A stretch of DNA of 57,876 nt, from the NCBI GenBank assembly GCA_001247695.2, contig LGRX02028924.1:1-57876 (forward strand), written 5' to 3'. Shown piece after piece: positions 34,228-44,800 of this stretch. A model generated the notes under the pieces. That model made no database searches. It was not told where the DNA came from and was given only the letters and a program-made list of their open reading frames with translations. Numbering within the stretch: position 1 is the stretch's first letter; every line of letters starts with the position of its first letter. Origin of the DNA: Cymbomonas tetramitiformis (taxonomy: Eukaryota; Chlorophyta; Pyramimonadophyceae; Pyramimonadales; Pyramimonadaceae). A program made the position numbers and the translations under genes.

Positions 34228-34710
34228 ACCTCGTATCGAGTATGGGATCAGCATCGCTACCGTAAAGCCATGTTCCAAATCCTACTGTAGTCGCACCCAA
34301 ACGCGCAAGTGCGCACCACCTCTTCAAGCGGCTGCTTAGCCAATCATGGCCAAGATAGCAAGTGGAATGAAAACGTGGATGGGGCCACGACCTACCGGAA
34401 TATCCAAGTACACTAGATATCAGAAAGTCCCGTACGCGTACTCGTGTGGATAAACTGTATAAGATAAATAAACCCTAAGCTAGAGTAGATATACCCGGAA
34501 CGGTCTCGGACGGTCTCGGAGTCTAGCCTACCTGTGACACCGCGTGTGTCACAGTACGAACCTACAGATCAGTCAGCAGTCCAGTGTTGGTCCTAGGGAT
34601 CTGTCATAGGGGCCTGACCGGGACTCCCAGTCAGGGCTGCCTATTGGGGAAAAAATCGGAGATGGAATCGAAGATCCCCCTCTTTTGAAAAATCGGGAAA
34701 TAATATAAAA

Positions 34711-35060
34711 ATTCAGTGGCTCTTAACACTGTGTCATTGTCGAATTCCCCTTAACAGTGCGAAAAAATGAAGCCAGACACTGTGACACTGTACGCTGTAT
34801 ACGATTTCTGTCTCAGTTTTTTTTACGTCTTCATTCTTCAAATCTGAGAAATGTGTGAACGGATTCCGAAAATTCAGTGGCTCTTAACACTGTGTCATTG
34901 TCGAATTCCCCTTAACAGTGCGAAAAAATGAAGCCAGACACTGTGACACTGTACGCTGTATACGATTTCTGTCTCAGTTTTTTTTACGTCTTCATTCTTC
35001 AAATCTGAGAAATGTGTGCACGGATTCCGAAATTCAGTCGCTCTTTACCTGTGTCATTGT
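34711..35060. repeat. ~160-bp tandem repeat, 2.2 copies
   Basis: attcagtggctcttaacact starts copies at 34711 and 34872, and a diverged third at 35032. The first two are nearly identical over the full unit. Confidence 0.92.
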
Positions 35061-35194
35061 CGAATTCCATTAACGATTGCGAAAAAATGAAGCCAGAATC
35101 GTAGGGCTGTACAATGTACATTGTGCAGCCAGAGTAGAGCTGTGACACGACACAGTGAGCTGTGACACACGACTCAGTGTGTCACTGTACACAC

Positions 35195-35370
35195 GACACG
35201 ACACGACACGACACGACACGACACGACACGACACGACACGACACGACCCCACGGCCCGACGGCCTGACGACGACCCCACGGCGACACGGCCTGACGGCGA
35301 CGACACGACGACTGACGACGACTGACACGACGGCCACGACACGACGACACGACAGCGACGGCACGACAGT
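35195..35370. repeat. (ACACG)n microsatellite and decayed flank
   Basis: Ten or so perfect acacg units at 35195-35247, followed by a degenerate cgacacgacgg-rich stretch to about 35370. The open frames across it are low-complexity artefacts. Confidence 0.92.
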
Positions 35371-35747
35371 ATAAATAAAATTAAAAATATAAATATAAGG
35401 TCATCCACTGGTTGATGACAAGGTATGACTTCACAGTGCAGTATCAATTCAAATTTTAATCATATTTAACCCAGGTCATCAGATGGGCTGCCTTCATGAG
35501 GGGAACAAGGGAGCAGGCCCCAGCATTAGCCCACATTACATGCAGTTCAGCATAATGACAATATGACTTCACGGCGTGTAATGTAATTCAGGTCATCAGA
35601 GAAAAATGAAGGGGGTCTGGGGGGCACGACCCCACCAAATACAACCTCCTCCTCCCCCCACCCTTGGGCACCTCTGTTTATCGCAGGTCTCTCACTCTTC
35701 ACGCATGATGATGATGCGGATGATGGATACTCAGGGGGGGGGGTTTA

Positions 35748-35968
35748 TTTTTTCCCCACCTGTACGTTCACGTACCCCCTATACAGATTTCAGCACAGTC
35801 GACAGTGTAAGTGTCACCTATAAAGTTAAATATAAACCTAGGGTCACACCTAGTTGTAGTAGTAACTGGAGACGGCCGCGACCGCGACTAAGCACTAGCC
35901 TACTGTAGCTGGTAACCTCAGAAAATCTTTTATTATAGGGGTACGTGAACGTACAGGTGGGGGAAAAT
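35748..35968. repeat. Inverted repeat pair, ~35-bp arms (MITE-like)
   Basis: ttttccccacctgtacgttc (35748 onward, through cacgtacccc) is matched in inverse orientation at 35934-35968. A ~155-bp spacer separates them. It may be a small transposon nested in the larger element. Confidence 0.65.
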
Positions 35969-36264
35969 ATCCACACCATACTTGCAAACGTATATTAAGG
36001 ATGTGATTTAAGGGGACCATGTTTATACTGCAAAATAAGGAAAATATCCAATTTCCGATCGGAATTTTTGAAAGAGGGAGAATCTCCGATTTCATCTCCA
36101 ATTTTTCCCCCAATACCCCGAAAAATTGCTGCCAGGCGAGACGGAGAGGCTCTCGTCTGTCTTGTGAGAGTACGTACCTTCTATCTACTTCCAAATAGAA
36201 CAGGACAGGAGCTTCATGCTAAGGGAATAAGGCAGATATCGGTAAGAACTTGCAGATTTGTGGC

Positions 36265-37176
36265 ATGGCTTCATATTGTGTATTTCTTATTCTGGCCCTC
36301 GCTTCTGTTGGGCTCTGTCTCGAGGCTCCGGAGGCCGCATACGATGAGACGTTCTTCTCTCGCCTTGCACCTGGGCAGTTACAGCGGGAGCGTGCAACAA
36401 TGCGGGAAACACTTGGGCAGTACCCTTTCAAAACATTTCCACAAGAATATGTCCAAAAAGCTTTGTCCAGTGGCATCGACTGGCGTCCTATTGCTGTGAC
36501 CCCCGCCAAAAACCAAGGTGGGCACGGATATTGTGGCACGTTCGGTCGAGTCGCCGCAGCTGAAGGACAATACGCCATAAGAAGTGGATATTTTAAGCGC
36601 AACTTTTCCGAGGAGCAGCTGATAGACTGCGTTGGCTGGGATTTAAATCAGCTGCCAATGATTCTGGACACGGGCTTCATGTCGTCCGAAGACTATCCGT
36701 ACAACACCACCGGGCCCGACATGGATCCTCCGATTCCATACAATCCTTGTCGTCTTAATACTTCCAAGATTATCCCTGGCTCCAAACTTTTCACGAACAC
36801 TACTGCAGTACCTCCTTCAGCTGGAGAGGATCAGTTCGCTGCGTTCATATTCCACAACGGACCTTCGCAGGCTGGAATTAACGCCGACGTTTTCGGGGAG
36901 CGCGCGAAAGGCTGCGAGGCGACGCTGAACTGCTTCATCACCCGAGATATGTGTGAAATGCATGCAGGTAAAAGCATCGATCATAGCGTGACGATAGTCG
37001 GCTTTGGGGTGGACAAAGAACACGGAGAATATTGGGAAATCAAGAACTCTTGGAGCACGGCGTTCGCAAACAACGGTTTCATCAAGATTGCGAGAGGGGT
37101 AAACTGCGGCAACTTGGCCAAAGATGCAGCCATTGACTTATTCACCATCGGAGACCCAAGTTCATATTACGTATAG
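36265..37176 (+). CDS. Papain-family (C1A) cysteine protease, secreted or vacuolar
   Basis: Single-exon gene, 303 residues from the ATG at 36265. Residues 1-19 form a signal peptide, followed by a short ~50-residue pro-segment and the peptidase domain from IDWRP (71-75). Catalytic residues by alignment to papain: oxyanion Gln84 (KNQGG), Cys90 (GHGYCGTF), His240 (DHSV) and Asn261 (KNSW). The normal CGSCWAF signature is altered: the first Cys is His87, the Trp after the catalytic Cys is Gly91, and Ala is Thr92. The conserved disulphide to that Cys must therefore be absent. The mature length is normal, so it is probably an active but divergent endolysosomal or secreted protease. The pro-region is shorter than in cathepsin L types. 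Nothing around it suggests a functional partner. Confidence 0.88.
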   Translation: MASYCVFLILALASVGLCLEAPEAAYDETFFSRLAPGQLQRERATMRETLGQYPFKTFPQEYVQKALSSGIDWRPIAVTPAKNQGGHGYCGTFGRVAAAEGQYAIRSGYFKRNFSEEQLIDCVGWDLNQLPMILDTGFMSSEDYPYNTTGPDMDPPIPYNPCRLNTSKIIPGSKLFTNTTAVPPSAGEDQFAAFIFHNGPSQAGINADVFGERAKGCEATLNCFITRDMCEMHAGKSIDHSVTIVGFGVDKEHGEYWEIKNSWSTAFANNGFIKIARGVNCGNLAKDAAIDLFTIGDPSSYYV

Positions 37177-37679
37177 TCAGAATCTGCGGAACAAGGGAGC
37201 CCCAGCGATTGTTGTTCGTCGAGCCTGGAGTGGCGGGTTGGCATCTTGTTGATAAAAGAGGTATAATCCTAGAAAGATTCTTGTTAGCTTATCATAAAGA
37301 CGAACACTCTCTGAGTCCTCAAAAGTGTTTGCGAAGTGACATGTGTCGCCGTGCTCGTTTTTTCTTCGCACAGATAACATATTTCGCAGGCTGGGGTTTA
37401 CGTGTTCTCCATAAGTGAACGGCTGTGTTCTCAACTTCGGACAAACTTGTCCCTTTTCATTAGTTCCTAGGATAAAACGGTATACAAAATTCTAGTAGGT
37501 TTTGCATTTTGTGGTATCACTGCATCGTTAGATTGTATATCCTCAGACGAAAAGAACACACCGATATATTCACATTATCTCTATGCGTACCTTCGTATCG
37601 GTTGCATTCACTTGGGATATATCGCTTCATACATCCAATACAAGGCATTTGAGTCCATAAACCGAAAGTTATTTCTTAA
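37177..37679. other. Intergenic, nothing recognised
   Basis: 3' flank of the protease gene up to the TTAA-bounded element. No open frame, repeat or RNA gene stands out. Confidence 0.5.
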
Positions 37680-38735
37680 CTCTATGACGTGCCACATTTC
37701 CAGAATTTTCCTCTACCTCCCCACCCCTAGCCGCGACTCACGCGTGCAGTCAAGGCAGTGGGCGACTAACCCATCTGCACCCCCCCAGTGGCCCCCCCTG
37801 CACGCACCCACCTCCACATAGAGTAGGGGCATATCGTACCTCAAGCCATCACCATTTCACTCCCACTTGCTCCCACCAAGCCACCTCTGTAAGGCCCTGC
37901 TGCCCCCTGTCACGCTGTCAGCCCCACTCGCCCGTACGACAGCTTATTAATCACCGCGATCTGTGATAATATTTTTAGCATTCCTCCAAGCCCCCAGCCA
38001 CCGTCGACATGTAAAATCCCTTATTCCATGTTCGGTCGACGTGTGGGATGCACACCACCGCATCCCACCACTCACTACGCCGCCCACTGCACGCACAACA
38101 GAGGGGAATGGGTCACCCCCCCCAGCTGGGGGGTTGCACGTCATAGAGATATACGGCACCCCCCATATCGGTGTTCCTGACCCCATGAGCACTTCAGGGC
38201 AACCCCATTGGGTTCACGCAACTCATATTTAACCTCATTTGCACACCTTCCTGGATTGCACCATATCTCTATGACGTGCCACATTTCCAGAATTTTCCTC
38301 TACCTCCCCACCCCTAGCCGCGACTCACGCGTGCAGTCAAGGCAGTGGGCGACTAACCCATCTGCACCCCCCCAGTGGCCCCCCCTGCACGCACCCACCT
38401 CCACATAGAGTAGGGGCATATCGTACCTCAAGCCATCACCATTTCACTCCCACTTGCTCCCACCAAGCCACCTCTGTAAGGCCCTGCTGCCCCCTGTCAC
38501 GCTGTCAGCCCCACTCGCCCGTACGACAGCTTATTAATCACCGCGATCTGTGATAATATTTTTAGCATTCCTCCAAGCCCCCAGCCACCGTCGACATGTA
38601 AAATCCCTTATTCCATGTTCGGTCGACGTGTGGGATGCACACCACCGCATCCCACCACTCACTACGCCGCCCACTGCACGCACAACAGAGGGGAATGGGT
38701 CACCCCCCCCAGCTGGGGGGTTGCACGTCATAGAG
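37680..38735. mobile_element. Composite TTAA-bounded element: two 469-bp copies around a 118-bp centre
   Basis: 37680-38148 and 38267-38735 appear identical, both 469 bp, in direct orientation. Each copy has its own inverted ends (ctctatgacgtgc ... gcacgtcatagag). The whole unit is flanked by TTAA at 37676-37679 and 38736-38739, whereas the inner ends abut atat (38149 and 38263). Outer TTAA suggests a piggyBac-like transposase mobilised the pair as one unit. The alternative, an LTR-like miniature retroelement with 469-bp terminal repeats, is less likely because the ends are inverted repeats rather than TG...CA. No coding potential. It lies directly upstream of the ATG at 38739, whose A is part of the TTAA. 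Confidence 0.75.
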
Positions 38736-40386
38736 TTAATGGATAAGGTATCTGTGAACAAGGTGCCCTTCGACGTCGATGGGAATGTCACTCGTTTTGG
38801 TCACCACATGGCATCTCCTCTTCCCAAACCAACCGGCGATAAAGGCAGACTACCGCTGAACAAACTTGACTTCCATGTCACGAACAGAACTTGGTCACAC
38901 GCCTGCTCCACGACTTGGGCGGAGGTAACCAAGCAAGACACGGTCAAGGACTGCAACATGCAAGTTCGACTCTCAATCTTGTCTTGGAGAAAAACGTTAC
39001 GCGAACACCGAGTGCGCGTTCTTTCAAACCTACGACAAACATTTCGTTCAGCTAAGTACCCAACGTCGTGGCAAGCGTTCCAATAATAATAATATAATAA
39101 TAAAACATTTACGCTAGCAGAAGGGACAAAGTCCTGAGAGTGCGGTAACCCTGCAAAGCAGGCTAGTGAAAACACTAGGGGCTACTCCCTCTACTATAGC
39201 GCGCCCACAAAGGGGCTCAACCCACTTTTCAGCAGGGTGACATCTAGAGAAAAAGCTAGGTGCTAAGCAAAAAACTCTAGAAGATGGAGAAGCAGCCATG
39301 GCCGGGTGAGTGGAGGGGTGGCTGAAACTAGGCGGTGGGGAGGGAAGTCGAAGAATTAAGGGGGTATTTGGAGACGATGAGGAAGGAGGTCAGGGTGGGC
39401 GGAGGAGAGGGGGGGGTGGTGGGGGAGGGGAGAGGGGGGGAGGGCCCCTCCCCTATAGGACAGAGAGCCATCTTTTATTGCAAGACTTTTGAAAATTATT
39501 GCAGGAGGGTTTGAAGAAAGTCATTTGTTTTTTGCACAGCTTCTGTTTCCGTCATGGTCTCATTGCCCAGGATGTCAACTGTATGCGGGTCGGTGTTCAA
39601 GGTGGTGGGGGTGTTTAACAGAAACAAGTCTCGCCTATTTCTGGTGTGTTGCCTACAGATTCTTGAAAGTTTTTTAAGGAGAGGTTTAATCTTGCCACGG
39701 GGAACACCTATCGTGTTGAGGACAGTACCGAAAAGAGGAGGGAGGTACCCCATGAGTGTAAGTGCTTTGGGCCATTTCACGGTGCTAATGAAGGGCTTAG
39801 AAGCTGCATTGGTGATTGTCGTATCATGGTGACCGCCATAATAATGCTCAGCACCATTCTGATGATAGGGGGGGTCTTGAGTGGGCCATGGGCACAACGA
39901 AGAAGGGAGTACGTTGTCCCTTTCGTTCAGAACTTCATTCCAAATATCAGGGCTAACTCCGGTGTATTCTAGTCTCCTCTCCGTGACTCTGGACTTAGGA
40001 AGGACATTGAGGAACCATCTAGCAATCTTTTTCTGTGTAGGCCTCCAGTCAAAGGCTGGTTGAGTATCGCTGGGTGCACTGTCTATAGCTATGATAACGA
40101 CATCCGAAAAATCATCCTTATAGCATCCGCCACCTGGGAGAACGTAGGGGTCATCACCCGTCCAATAACCATGTGGGATAAATGGAATAGTGTTATGCGG
40201 GAACCTGAAAACGAGTTTAAAACCTTTATCAAACCATCTTTTTTGGTTTTTGGGAGACAGTGGAAGAATCCATGTTCCTGAAAATCCGGGTACAGTGTTG
40301 GCCGCTTTATGTCCCATTTCCAAGGTAGTCATAACCGCCGAAGATTTGCCCTTATCCTTTCCATCAAAGGGGGGATTTCCGTAAAC

Positions 40387-41772
40387 CAAGGTACGGTATC
40401 GGTTGCGCTAATATTCTGATAAATCGATTTATCTGAATATTAGTATCAATCAATAACTTTTTTTTGAATATCAGAATATTGACTATTGATTGATATATGA
40501 AGTCGAAAAATCAGAATCGATCAATACCATGCCTAAATAAATCGGTATCAATTGATCGTTGGCGTTGATTAATCACAATCGATCGATTGCTACATTGAAA
40601 TCGCAGTATCGATATCAGAATTGGGTATTGATAATCGATCTCCCATGACACCTAAAAACGAATTGTATTGGGTCAATCCGGATCAGCATTGGATCGATCG
40701 CCGTTGTAGGCTGACCGTGTGCAGTACATCTTTTATAAGGGGGCAGGGCTCCAGGCCTAGCTCTACTCAAACTCCAAATCGATCATGGGTATCGATGCCT
40801 GACCTCCTAAATCTTGCGAATATGTAATGTGACTTGCTACATACATAGCAGACTTGTATTTCTGCCAAGCGGGAAAGATATATTGGCCGTACCCTGGAAA
40901 CAAATGCATTGTAAACGTATTTGCTCTTCTTTGAACAAAAGTTTCAACTAGTATTGTGGGAGTGTGTTCGCCTTGTACGTAGGCGAGCTCACAGCCAAGC
41001 AGGTGGAGGCATGGGTAAAGAACATCTATGAGAAGGACTGGAAGGTTGCACCCTCCAAGGATGCCACGGATGAGCCTAGTGCCAAGAGACCGAAAGGGAT
41101 TGAGAAGGTCTCCCCGGTGGTATCTTTTTTCGGTGACTCTGACGATGAGGATGAACATCCTACGCCTGCTGCAAGTGCGGCGGGAGGTGCAGATGAGGGT
41201 GTAGATGAGTGGCTTGCATATATGGCGCTACCTGAGGCGAAAAACGATGTCGATGTGCTTAAGTGGTGGAAGAAAAACGAGTCTGAGCTTCCCGCGCTTT
41301 CTAGGATGGCGAGACAATTCTTGGGTGTTCCAGCCTCCACTGCAGGTGTGGAGCGAGCGTTCTCTGCTGTCACATTCATGCACTCAGATTTGAGAAAGAA
41401 TTTAAGTGAGGGGACAATCCAACACTCCCTTATGGCTGCAATGAATTAGATATGTGAGAGAACTCTAGCTTGTCGTCGGGTGCCATAGATAAAGTGTGGC
41501 CTCCTAGTCTGCCTGTGTAATTTTGTATTGATATTATTGATAGTATTGATAATCAGCAACTTTAACAGTGATATCAGTATTGATTGATAGCATAGTGTAC
41601 TTAATCAAAATTGATTGATAGGGCCTTGGTAAAAATCAAAATTGATTGATTAGAATAGGTAATAAATCAGAATTGATTGATAGAGCAACCGGAAAATCAG
41701 AATTGATCAATAGTACTTGGCAATATATCAGAATTGATCGATAACCTCTAGACCAACCGATACCGTACCTTG
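40387..41772 (+). mobile_element. hAT-superfamily transposon derivative
   Basis: 1,386 bp. The terminal inverted repeats caaggtacggtatcggttg (40387-40405) and its exact complement (41754-41772) are perfect over 19 bp. An 8-bp target-site duplication, ccgtaaac, lies at 40379-40386 and 41773-41780. Both ends carry arrays of a subterminal motif around aattgattgata/atcgatcaata, as in hAT elements whose transposase binds such arrays. The perfect palindrome atattctgataaatcgattt... lies at 40411-40441. It encodes only the C-terminal part of a transposase, so it is an internally deleted, non-autonomous copy. Confidence 0.95.
40964..41449 (+). CDS. hAT transposase C-terminal dimerisation domain (remnant)
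   Basis: The open frame of about 161 codons has no ATG at its beginning (first codon GTG), so it is either the last exon or a deletion remnant. An acidic linker (SDDEDEHPTP) is followed by DVLKWWKKN, SRMARQFLGVPASTAGVERAFSA and LRKNLSEGT, the signature of the hAT dimerisation region. The N-terminal zinc finger and the DDE catalytic core are missing (full-length hAT transposases are several hundred residues longer). It lies wholly within the 40387-41772 element. Confidence 0.85.
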   Translation: MFALYVGELTAKQVEAWVKNIYEKDWKVAPSKDATDEPSAKRPKGIEKVSPVVSFFGDSDDEDEHPTPAASAAGGADEGVDEWLAYMALPEAKNDVDVLKWWKKNESELPALSRMARQFLGVPASTAGVERAFSAVTFMHSDLRKNLSEGTIQHSLMAAMN

Positions 41773-41832
41773 CCGTAAACTATTCTGCCAATGCCTGTTA
41801 ACGGGTCCACGTAGGCATCCCAAGCGAGGCCA

Positions 41833-44800
41833 TCAAAACCGATTTTCCCATGATAACAGAAGGGCTTGAGGGCTTTTTTTCATTCTAGTGGTGGGTATGC
41901 ATCTTCTCGAGTAAATTCTAGGGTGGGCATTTAGTGGGTTGGAGAAAAGTTCACAGCCGTTTTTGTCAAGGTTTCTGTCATCCACCAAAATATCTAAGAG
42001 GCTTCTTCTTATTGCATAGCAGTTTTTAGGGGCTCCCGATTCAAACTTACATGCATTGAGGGCTTCATGGATATCGTGTGCCCTATTCGAGTACTCCGCA
42101 AGTGAGCATGGGACTGCTTTGTTGGAAAGGCGGTGCCAAGCCAAAAGTTTCCAAAACTCTTTCTTTTGGACATATTGGAGTTCGGGATATTTAATTGTTC
42201 CTGTAACATGGTCCACTTCAGGTTTTGCGGTCACAGCAATGGTATTCTTTTTTGAACTTGATGGACGGTACATGCTAGCTTCCGGGAGAGCGTGTAAGTA
42301 TAATTCCTCATTCATTTCCTGTCTTAGATCAGCAAGTGGAAAAAGTTTCGATGGTTGTGTTCTGATGTATGTGGTACCCTTTCCAGGGTTTAGTAGTTTA
42401 GGCTTTTCTGAGATTTCTTCAGCGATGATTTTCCTTAGTTCGATATCTTGGGTTGTTCTAAGATTATACAAACTATCATTATGTCCTGGGCATTCAAGTT
42501 GGATGTGTTCGAAGGTGCATTTTGTATTCTGTTGGCAGTAGGGGCAGTTTTCGGACCCGATTTTCCCCAGTTTAAATAAGCGTGCAGGAGAGGCTTGAAG
42601 ACCCAGGAGTTCTCTACTTCTAGAAGCGGTGAAAGCTTTAGGTGTCATTTTGGAAATATCTTTGGTGGGGGCGGTGTTATTCTCGTTGAGCATTCTCAGA
42701 TGCTTCCCTTGGGACTGTAGAGTTCTCCAAGTATGATAGTGTGAGAGTCGTTGAATTCTTCTGATGTGACTGCGTATATCGCCTAAAATAGGGACCTCAA
42801 AAAAGAATAATGAGAAGGGTAGTTCCTCAGCAGGGTCGTAGCGGGAGATGTCAAAACAGCCCCCTCTGAATGAGGCTCTTTTAGCAGTACGGTCCACTCT
42901 GTCGTGGAATTTGTCATTATTGTGACCCCTAATCCATTTAAGGATGATTTTACTGTGGTCTCCTTCACTGTAGAAGCCAAGTTCTTCTAGCAGTAGGCGA
43001 ACAGCCTGCACATCTCTGCGATTAGCTTCACGTAGTTTGTCCCGGGCACTCATGGACCTGCCATCCTTTGTTACCGCAGATATTGCTGCCATGGAGTCAA
43101 TGGCATGTACCATTGGAGTAATGGATTTGAGGAGTTTCTCTTTTTGTTCTGTGAGTAGAAATCGCAGTCCCGCAATTTCAGCAGATGTGCTACTCGGGTT
43201 TTGGATATCCTCCTTGATAAGGAGCCCCTGTGCGGAGAAAGTTCTTGAGGGGGGGATATTCATCTTCCGTACAAGTGGCATCCCGTTGTCAAAGTTTTTT
43301 ATAGCATATGCTGCCCCACTGCATGCTGTTTTCTTTCCAGCAAAAAGGGAACCATCGCTTGCCATATCATAGTCTTCCATTTGTTTGCTCTTTTCGTCGT
43401 TGGGGGTGGATTCTTCTTCCGAGTCGCTAGGGCAGCTGTATTCACTTTCTTCCTCCGCAGTTTTGTTTTTCATTCTGGCAATAATGGTTTCATACTGTCT
43501 ATCTGAGATGTAATCATAGTGTGAGTTGATATCACTAACTGTAGCAAGGACAGAAGAGGGCGGGTCCATATGGTCATTATATTCAAAAATAGAACCTGCT
43601 GGAATTAGGATGCAACCGTCATTGGTGATGCTATATTCAAAGTCGTATTGAAGACTGTTGGTACCTTTGATTCTGACAAAGACATTAGGGTTTATGGCAT
43701 TGTTACTGTATTCTGTATATTGTATTGACATGGCCTCTAAGTCAATATTGGTAATGTGAATAAGAGAGATGGAATTTCGGTCACCATTTCCTTTCCAATG
43801 AAATTCACCCGTGTCGGGGGGTACTATGTTGTCTCTATATTGTTTCTTGACATATCTAGCCTGTGGGTCCAAATCTACAGGGTTTTGAAGCATTTCCTTT
43901 TCGATTTCGGTTAGCCATCCAGGGGGTCTACTGCCATTCAGCCTGAAAAAACATTTATTTTCTTGCCAGTTTTTTAACATTCCACCGCAGGGAGTTAGAA
44001 AGGAACCTGTGTGCTTGAGGTTGTATTTTTGTATTGCGGAGGTAACATTCCTCGACATGTAGAGTTGTCTGGGAAGGGTGGTGATTAATGTGGTTTCACC
44101 CGCTTCATTTTCAGGGTAATTTTTAGAGTCAATAGCGTATCCAAGTTTTGCCATAATGTGACCTGTGCGCCTAAACCAGTTAAAGCGTTTGTCTTTAGTA
44201 TGACTGTAGGTTGCATAGTGCGATAAGGGGAAACCCGATATAACATTTTTACCCATTTCGTTGTTCATGTTTTGAATTATTATTTTAAGCCATAGATTGC
44301 TATTTCTACGGTATAGTGAGATGAGGTGGGGATCAGTGATACGGTCCGTGTGGTTGTGTTGCCAATATTCGTGTTCATCCGCAGAACACAGGGTGTTCAT
44401 AGTTTCGGTGATACACGACGCGGTTACAACATCAAAGACACTATCAATACCGTACCCGCCTTGGCAGACTGCTGTCCAGATTATTTGGTGATTGGTGTCA
44501 ACTGGGCAGCCCAAATATTTAATTATAAACGAAGCTATCATTTTGTCTAATTCAATTGCGACATTCTTTGAGGAGTTGGCAATTGCTGAGGTAACTTTAA
44601 GGGGGTATGCCATCCTCGGAACTACAACCGCATTTATAACATATCTTAGCTGGTGTAGAGTCATGTGTTGCAGTTGAATGGATGTGAGAGTAGATTTAAG
44701 TCTGTCGATAAGGATTTCCGCCTGTTTGTCCCATTCCCCATTTAGTGCAAACCATACTCCGAGATATCTGTTTACCTCTTTGCTGTTGGAGAAATCGAGG

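Larger units (their letters stand above)
34642..36115. mobile_element. Candidate ~1.47-kb element with ~60-bp terminal inverted repeats
   Basis: tattggggaaaaaatcggag at 34642 and the reverse complement of a closely similar sequence ending at 36115 extend as imperfect inverted repeats for about 60 bp. The interior is non-coding: a ~160-bp tandem repeat, an (ACACG)n microsatellite and a nested inverted repeat. No target-site duplication was recognised, so boundaries are tentative. Confidence 0.5.
39496..41880 (-). pseudogene. C-terminal adenine-methyltransferase-like domain of the retrotransposon, interrupted
   Basis: With one base less in the A run at 41874-41880, translation continues ALKPFCYHGKIGFDGLAWD... 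to 41781. It resumes in frame at 40378 with GRIVYGNPPFDG once the hAT element and one ccgtaaac copy are left out, and ends at a stop at 39496. The NPPF motif (codons at 40377-40366), preceded by ELFSNPLNAHPRIYS and FDGLAWD, is followed by a hydrophobic strand ending ILPLSP, then FKLVFRFPHNTIPF and VVIIAIDSAP. This order resembles Dam-like and PCIF1-like N6-adenine methyltransferases, where [DN]PP[YF] binds the target adenine. Assignment is by motif order only. The remaining ~295 residues after NPPF are longer than needed for the fold, and their tail is unassigned. The present copy cannot make the domain. Confidence 0.6.

Noticed and set aside
35195..35247. (ACACG)n as a telomere
   Set aside because: Internal, short, and not a known telomere unit; a plain microsatellite.
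37680..38735. Miniature LTR retrotransposon
   Set aside because: The direct repeats would fit, but each has inverted ends rather than TG...CA, and no primer-binding site is visible beside the left copy.
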